From: Treponema sp.
GTDB lineage: Bacteria > Spirochaetota > Spirochaetia > Treponematales > Breznakiellaceae
Direction of reading: 5' to 3'
DNA length: 10,345 bases
NCBI GenBank assembly: GCA_031271075.1
Contig: JAISWN010000074.1
Coordinates: 1-10,345 of the forward strand
Shown: piece after piece, positions 6,597 to 10,345 of the stretch
Layout: every line of letters begins with the position of its first letter
Position numbering within the stretch: the stretch's first letter is position 1
The notes under the pieces: generated by a model
What the model saw: the letters and a program-made list of their open reading frames with translations, nothing else
Databases searched by the model: none
What the model was told of the DNA's origin: nothing
Position numbers and translations under genes: made by a program

Positions 6597-8681
6597 CTAG
6601 GGTTCCCACCTTCTCAGTGATTCCCGCATAAAACCACGGATGTCTATGCCGTAGGCCGTTTCCAGAGCGCCGGCGGCGGCATTTCCCAGGAGATCCCTGC
6701 CGGTTCCCGCCGCCGCTATTTCCCCCTTGTCCAAAAGAACCATACGATCCGCGAAACGGTTCACCAGGTTGAGATCGTGGAGGACGGCCGCCACAGCCCG
6801 CCGGTTTTCCCGGGCCCAGCCGGAGAGGTAGTCCAGCAGTTCCACCTGGTGCCGTAGATCCAGGTGATTGGTTGGCTCGTCCAGGAGGATAATCGCCGGA
6901 TCCTGGACCAGGGTACGGGCCAGAAACACCCGCTGAAGCTGGCCGCCTGAAAGTTCGGTGATAAGCCGATCCCGGATATCCGCCAGTTTAAGCCGCTCCA
7001 GGATATTTTCCACCGCGGCCCGGTCTTCCGGGGAGAGGCTTTTAATGAAACCCCATACCCACCGTTCGCCGGAGTGGGCGTAACGGCCCAAGGCGACGGT
7101 GTCGTAGACCGTGTAGGGGAACCAGAGTTGGGACATCTGGCCCAGGAGGGCGGTTTTTCTTGCCAGCTCCTTCCGCTTCAGGCCGGCTATGTTCAAGCCG
7201 CCGATCCGCACTTCCCCCCGGTAGGGGATCAGCCTCGCGGCGGCCCTGAGCAGGGTACTCTTGCCCGATCCGTTCGGCCCGGCTATGCAGAAGACTTCCC
7301 CCGGCCGGACTTCCAGGGAGATGTTCCTGATCACATCCACGCCGCCGTAGCCGGCGCGGAGATCCCTGATCGACAGGATACGGCCGGCGGGTTCCGGAGA
7401 GGCCGGGGCGGCAAGAGGGCGTTCCGTACCGGCGGCGATTCCGCCGCTTATTGTTCCGGCTGGAGTCCCGGAAATGGCCGCCATACGGCGCCTGCCGCCG
7501 GGGAGGGCAAAAGGGCGGCCCGCTCCGGCCGGCATCCTAGGAGCCTCTTGTACTTGTGAATTTTTGTGGTACTTTGTACCACAAAAATCCCGATTATCGG
7601 GCTCCTTACGCAGTTTGCAGGGTAAAAAATCGCCTATCAGGCGATTTTTTGGGGTTTTATGCGCGAAGCGCAACAAACTGCTGGCCCCGCCTCTCCGGAA
7701 GTAGACCCAGGCGAAGAAGGGCGCCCCGATGAGGGCGGTTACCGCGCCTACCGGTAGTTCCGAAGGGCTCACCACCACCCGGGCAACCAGATCCGCCGCC
7801 ACCATGAGGCTTCCTCCCAGGAGGAAGGACATGGGCAGGGAATAACGGTGCCTGGAACCCACAATCCGCCGGGCCGTGTGGGGGGCGATGAGATCCACAA
7901 AGCCGACGGCCCCGCTCAGGGCGACCGCCGCGCCGGTAAGCACCGCCGAAAAGAAGAAGAGCCAGCCCCGGACTGTCCGGATCTCCACCCCGGCGGAAAA
8001 AGCGTCCTCCTCCCCAAAGGAGAGAAGATCCAGTTCCCGGGTATAGCGGAGAACCCCCAGGATTCCCACCCCAAGGAAGGGCAGCATCAGGAAGATGTAG
8101 GACCAGCCCTTGAGGGCGAAGCTTCCCATCTGCCAGATCACCAGGGTTTTGAGTTCCTCCCGGTGGAGGGCCATCAGGGTAGTGAGCAGGGCGTTCACAA
8201 AAAGGGAGACCACCATGCCGAAGAGGATGATCGTGTTGTTCGACATGGCCCGATCCAGGCGGGAAGAAAAAGAGAAGACGAGAAACACCGTCAGGAGACC
8301 CCCGGCAAGACCGACGGCCGGCAGGGTGTAGGCGCCGAGCAGGGGAAGGGAAAAACCGGCCAGGATAACCAGGGCCGCCCCCAGGGAGGCCCCTGAGGAA
8401 ACCCCCACGATATAGGGGGATGCAAGCTGGTTTTTCAAGAGGGGCTGGAACACCGCGCCGCTCAGGGACAGGGCGCCCCCGGCCATGAAAGCAAGGAGAG
8501 CCCGGGGCAGCCTGAGCTGCCGGACAATGGCGACACTCCTGGCGTCAAGCCCGCCGGTAAAACCGAAGACGATCCGTACCGTTTCAACAGGGCTTATGGA
8601 GGAACTCCCCAGGGAGGTTCCGGCGCAGAACACGAGGAAGGCGGCCGCCCCGGCGGCAAGCAGTTTGCCCCTATTGCCCAT
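6597..8681 (-). CDS. FecCD-type permease fused to its ABC ATPase (iron chelate/haem/corrinoid import)
   Basis: One 694-residue reading frame contains two normally separate importer subunits. Residues 1-333 are a complete FecCD/BtuC permease: RLPRALLAFMAGGAL (57-71), then GAVFQPLLKNQLASPYIVGV (75-94), SGAVGFVDLIAPHTAR, and the usual end LPVGAVTALIGAPFFAW. Residues 435-694 are a complete FecE/BtuD ATPase with Walker A GPNGSGKST (468-476), Q515, LSGGQ (577-581), DEPTNHLD (601-608) and H635. Between them lies about 100 residues of linker: 334-381 encoded by a palindromic element, and 382-434 rich in Ala, Gly and Pro. The ATG at 8681 is preferred (11-base overlap with the binding-protein gene); an in-frame TTG at 8702 would add seven residues. 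FecCD importers normally use separate permease and ATPase chains, so the fusion is unusual. Confidence 0.88.
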   Translation of the reverse strand: MGNRGKLLAAGAAAFLVFCAGTSLGSSSISPVETVRIVFGFTGGLDARSVAIVRQLRLPRALLAFMAGGALSLSGAVFQPLLKNQLASPYIVGVSSGASLGAALVILAGFSLPLLGAYTLPAVGLAGGLLTVFLVFSFSSRLDRAMSNNTIILFGMVVSLFVNALLTTLMALHREELKTLVIWQMGSFALKGWSYIFLMLPFLGVGILGVLRYTRELDLLSFGEEDAFSAGVEIRTVRGWLFFFSAVLTGAAVALSGAVGFVDLIAPHTARRIVGSRHRYSLPMSFLLGGSLMVAADLVARVVVSPSELPVGAVTALIGAPFFAWVYFRRGGASSLLRFAHKTPKNRLIGDFLPCKLRKEPDNRDFCGTKYHKNSQVQEAPRMPAGAGRPFALPGGRRRMAAISGTPAGTISGGIAAGTERPLAAPASPEPAGRILSIRDLRAGYGGVDVIRNISLEVRPGEVFCIAGPNGSGKSTLLRAAARLIPYRGEVRIGGLNIAGLKRKELARKTALLGQMSQLWFPYTVYDTVALGRYAHSGERWVWGFIKSLSPEDRAAVENILERLKLADIRDRLITELSGGQLQRVFLARTLVQDPAIILLDEPTNHLDLRHQVELLDYLSGWARENRRAVAAVLHDLNLVNRFADRMVLLDKGEIAAAGTGRDLLGNAAAGALETAYGIDIRGFMRESLRRWEP
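7533..7549 (-). promoter_or_regulatory. Possible internal translation start for the ATPase half
   Basis: On the minus strand, AAGAGG (7549-7544) stands eight bases before an in-frame ATG (7535-7533, start of MPAGAGRPF). A ribosome starting here would make a free ATPase of about 312 residues. It may be the ancestral start from before the gene fusion. It lies at the very edge of the palindromic element. A later in-frame methionine (MAAISG) is an alternative. Speculative. Confidence 0.25.
7539..7681. repeat. Compound palindromic element inserted in frame between permease and ATPase domains
   Basis: Two adjacent units with the same plan. Unit A (7539-7606) has outer arms AGGAGCC (7539-7545) and GGCTCCT (7600-7606). 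These enclose a perfect 13-bp hairpin (7560-7572 with 7576-7588, TTT loop) and a 5-bp hairpin (7589-7593 with 7597-7601). Unit B (7610-7681) has arms GCAGTTTG (7610-7617) and CAAACTGC (7674-7681). These enclose a perfect 12-bp hairpin (7624-7635 with 7639-7650, ATC loop) and the hairpin TGCGC-GAA-GCGCA (7660-7672). The whole is visibly richer in A+T than the flanking gene. It contains no stop in the host frame and encodes 48 residues, from SLLRFAHKTP through RLIGDFLPC and EPDNRDFCGTKYHKN to QVQEAPR. The symmetric, AT-tract-rich design looks like a small mobile or dispersed repeat, not evolved protein sequence. Confidence 0.8.
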
Positions 8682-9582
8682 AATACTCAGGGTATACCGC
8701 AAGGGCTATCTGGCGTAAGGCCAGGGTAAGCCGGTGGGTGGGCCGGGAAGAGGAATCGGCGTCGATAAGGTGGACCGCCCCGTTCCGTAGGGCGGCGGTA
8801 TCGGCGAAACCCCGCCGGCTTTTTATCTCCCCCAGGGGATCGTCAATAAAGCTCACGTTGGTTAGGATAACTTCCGGGTTCCGCTCCAGAATCGCCTCGG
8901 CGGAGGGGGCTATCCAGCCGGTTTTATCGGCAAAGACGTTCCGGGCCCCGGCGATCTCCAGCATCTCGTTCAAGAAGGTCTCCCGGCCCATGGTCACCGG
9001 GTTGGGAAAGGGGGATATCTCAAAGTAGACCGGCTTTTTCCGGGTAATAGCCCGGCCCACGGCGGCTACCGCCTCGATTTCCCTGTCCATTTCCCGAATC
9101 AGGTCTTCCCCCCGCTCCGCTACGCCCAGGCTGGCGGCGATGGTCATGATGTCCTGCCGGATGGCGGCGATGCTCTGGCTGGTGGGAACGTAGAGTACCC
9201 GGATTCCCATTCCGGCCAGCAGTTTGAAGGGATCTTCCCCGGCGCCGAAACTGTTATGCTCGCTGGCAATCACGATGTCCGGCTCCAGGTTCACCAGGAC
9301 TTCCGGGTCGGGGTAGAAGAAGTCTATCTCCGGCGTACCGGCGGGGATTCCCGGAATGCCGAGGGAGTACTTGTCGGCGGCGATGATACGGTCCCCCAGG
9401 CCCAGGCCGGCGACAATCTCCGTGTTGGAGGGGGCGGTGGAAATGACGCGGAGGGGCGCCGGGACGCCGGCCCCGGCCCCGGTCGTACCGGGGGCCTTCC
9501 CGCTTTTTTCGCAGCCCGTAAACAGGGCCGCCGCCACGACGAGGAGCAGCAATACTGCGCGAAAGAACCGTGGTTTTCCCAT
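8671..9582 (-). CDS. Periplasmic substrate-binding lipoprotein of the FecCD/BtuF family
   Basis: A 303-residue solute-binding protein (peripla_BP_2 fold) that delivers an iron chelate, haem or corrinoid to the downstream permease. It starts with a basic, hydrophobic signal ending LFTGC, making C24 the probable lipidated residue. F at -3 is tolerated by spirochaete-type lipoboxes. A short Gly/Ala/Pro linker follows (residues 29-42). The first lobe begins LRVISTAPSNTEIVAGLGLG (44-63), followed by EVLVNLEPDIVIASEHNS, the typical DP-x-LEPDLVI region. A long central helix leads into the second lobe, with FLNEMLEIAGARNVFAD and IPSAEAILERNPEVI-like signatures (here IAPSAEAILERNPEVIL). The length is normal for the family. 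The ATG at 9582 lies one base after the receptor stop, and the end overlaps the permease start by 11 bases, so all three genes look translationally coupled. Confidence 0.9.
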   Translation of the reverse strand: MGKPRFFRAVLLLLVVAAALFTGCEKSGKAPGTTGAGAGVPAPLRVISTAPSNTEIVAGLGLGDRIIAADKYSLGIPGIPAGTPEIDFFYPDPEVLVNLEPDIVIASEHNSFGAGEDPFKLLAGMGIRVLYVPTSQSIAAIRQDIMTIAASLGVAERGEDLIREMDREIEAVAAVGRAITRKKPVYFEISPFPNPVTMGRETFLNEMLEIAGARNVFADKTGWIAPSAEAILERNPEVILTNVSFIDDPLGEIKSRRGFADTAALRNGAVHLIDADSSSRPTHRLTLALRQIALAVYPEYYGQ

Positions 9583-9583
9583 G

Positions 9584-10345
9584 TTACTTTTCCCCGCTCC
9601 TGTAAAACACCTTCATCCCCGCCGTCAGGGTAATTCCCGGCATGGGGTAATCGGCAAATGAAACATAACTGGTGTTAAGGATATTGTGAATTCTCCCAAA
9701 GAAGGCAAGGTTCTTATTTACGGCCTGATCGAAATCCGCGTTGAGAATAAAGTAGGGATCCAGTTCTATAAGGTTTGCCGTATCCGCGTAACGGCCGCTT
9801 TCAAAACGGCCTGACAGGCTGAGGGAACCGGGGAGTTTGCGGGAACCGGCTTTCCAGGGAAGCTCCAGGGACAGCCCCAGTACGTGCATGGGCATATAGG
9901 GGATGCGGATGTTATCCGAAAAACCGGTGTTTCTGTTGAGAAGCCAGCTTGGCTGAAACTGCCAGAAGAGGGAAAATACCGGTTTTTCCAGCAGGACCGG
10001 CAAAAGCGGAAAAGTAACCTTTAACCTGTTGTCCAGGCCGAGAAAAACGCCGTCGCTGATATTTTCCGGCCTCCAAAGACCCGAGGCATTGTTCCAGTGG
10101 ATGGAATCTTTCGTCCATTCCCCGTATAAAGTCGAATCGATATTCAGCCAGTCCTGGTAGCTGAATTCCGCCGAGAGATCGGCGCCCCAGCCGTCTTCCG
10201 GCTTCAGATCCGGGTTTCCCATATACCCTGACTGTACCCAGTAGAGATCGTCAAAGTCGGGGAATTTGAAACTCCTGAAATAGTTGTTCTTAAAAGTCAG
10301 GAAATCCGCCGCCTTCCAGGAAAGGCCCAGCTTGGGAACCGGAAT
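9584..10345 (-). CDS. TonB-dependent outer-membrane receptor, C-terminal part (cut by window edge)
   Basis: The last 253 residues of a beta-barrel receptor are present; the gene enters from the right edge, so plug domain and signal peptide are not visible. Typical late-barrel features are the motif NNYFRSFKFPDFDDLYW followed by GNPDLKPEDGWGADL, which matches the FRxPxFxDLYW...GNPxLKPE signature of TonB receptors. Alternating aromatic and polar strands follow, then a final strand PGITLTAGMKVFYRS. The DPYFILNADFDQAVNKNLAFF and IHNILNTSYVSFADYPMPG segments also resemble the usual IxNLxxxxY...YPxPGR ending, with T in place of the final R. It is the first gene visible of the uptake operon and moves substrate across the outer membrane using TonB energy. 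Any riboswitch or Fur site controlling it would lie outside this window. Confidence 0.9.
   Translation of the reverse strand: MPVPKLGLSWKAADFLTFKNNYFRSFKFPDFDDLYWVQSGYMGNPDLKPEDGWGADLSAEFSYQDWLNIDSTLYGEWTKDSIHWNNASGLWRPENISDGVFLGLDNRLKVTFPLLPVLLEKPVFSLFWQFQPSWLLNRNTGFSDNIRIPYMPMHVLGLSLELPWKAGSRKLPGSLSLSGRFESGRYADTANLIELDPYFILNADFDQAVNKNLAFFGRIHNILNTSYVSFADYPMPGITLTAGMKVFYRSGEK

Noticed and set aside
7624..7650. Terminator ending an independent permease gene
   Set aside because: The hairpin with T-run lies inside a continuous open frame and is one of four similar hairpins in an organised structure. It could attenuate transcription, but the frame reads straight through to the ATPase.
7539..7681. 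CRISPR array
   Set aside because: The repeats are inverted and nested, not direct repeats with uniform spacers, and no cas gene is present.
8671..8702. TTG start at 8702 for the permease-ATPase fusion
   Set aside because: It has no ribosome site and a 32-base overlap with the binding-protein gene; the ATG at 8681 gives a normal FecCD N terminus, though neither site is strong.

Overview
The window is a GC-rich, densely packed bacterial segment, most likely from a spirochaete of the Treponema/termite-gut type. Three things suggest this: the combination of a Gld-type ABC exporter, a TonB-dependent receptor and a lipoprotein with a relaxed lipobox; the short intergenic gaps; and a divergent palindromic repeat family. 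The taxonomic call is an inference and was not tested. Both window edges cut genes (1 and 10345).

Left block (1-3666, minus strand): a probable operon with a clear sigma70-like promoter and an overlapping dyad at 3639-3670. It reads rnz (tRNase Z), then a GldA-like ABC ATPase, then GldF (ABC-2 permease), then GldG (auxiliary subunit, cut by the window edge). The last three are coupled by a 4-bp overlap and a 3-bp gap. Upstream on the same strand is a NagD-type HAD phosphatase (3674-4456).

Middle block (4457-6592, plus strand): after a divergent intergenic region carrying an A6/T6-flanked palindrome come three genes. They are a DUF362 protein with two [4Fe-4S] motifs, a 46-aa eight-cysteine protein (5880-6020), and a secreted protein of unknown function (6080-6592).

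Right block (6597-10345, minus strand): a TonB-dependent uptake operon. The order of transcription is outer-membrane receptor (partial), then a periplasmic binding lipoprotein, then a single polypeptide joining a FecCD-type permease to its ATPase. The substrate is probably an iron chelate, haem or a corrinoid. It meets the middle block tail-to-tail with only four bases between the stop codons.

The most unusual object is inside the uptake operon. Exactly where the permease should end and the ATPase begin, a 143-bp compound palindrome (7539-7681) is read through in frame. It is made of two adjacent units, each with an outer inverted repeat enclosing two hairpins, and it encodes about 48 residues of the linker. 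One of its hairpins has a diverged relative in the intergenic region at 4517-4547 (26 of 31 positions identical). This looks like a dispersed palindromic element, comparable in behaviour to Rickettsia palindromic elements, that has fused two genes.
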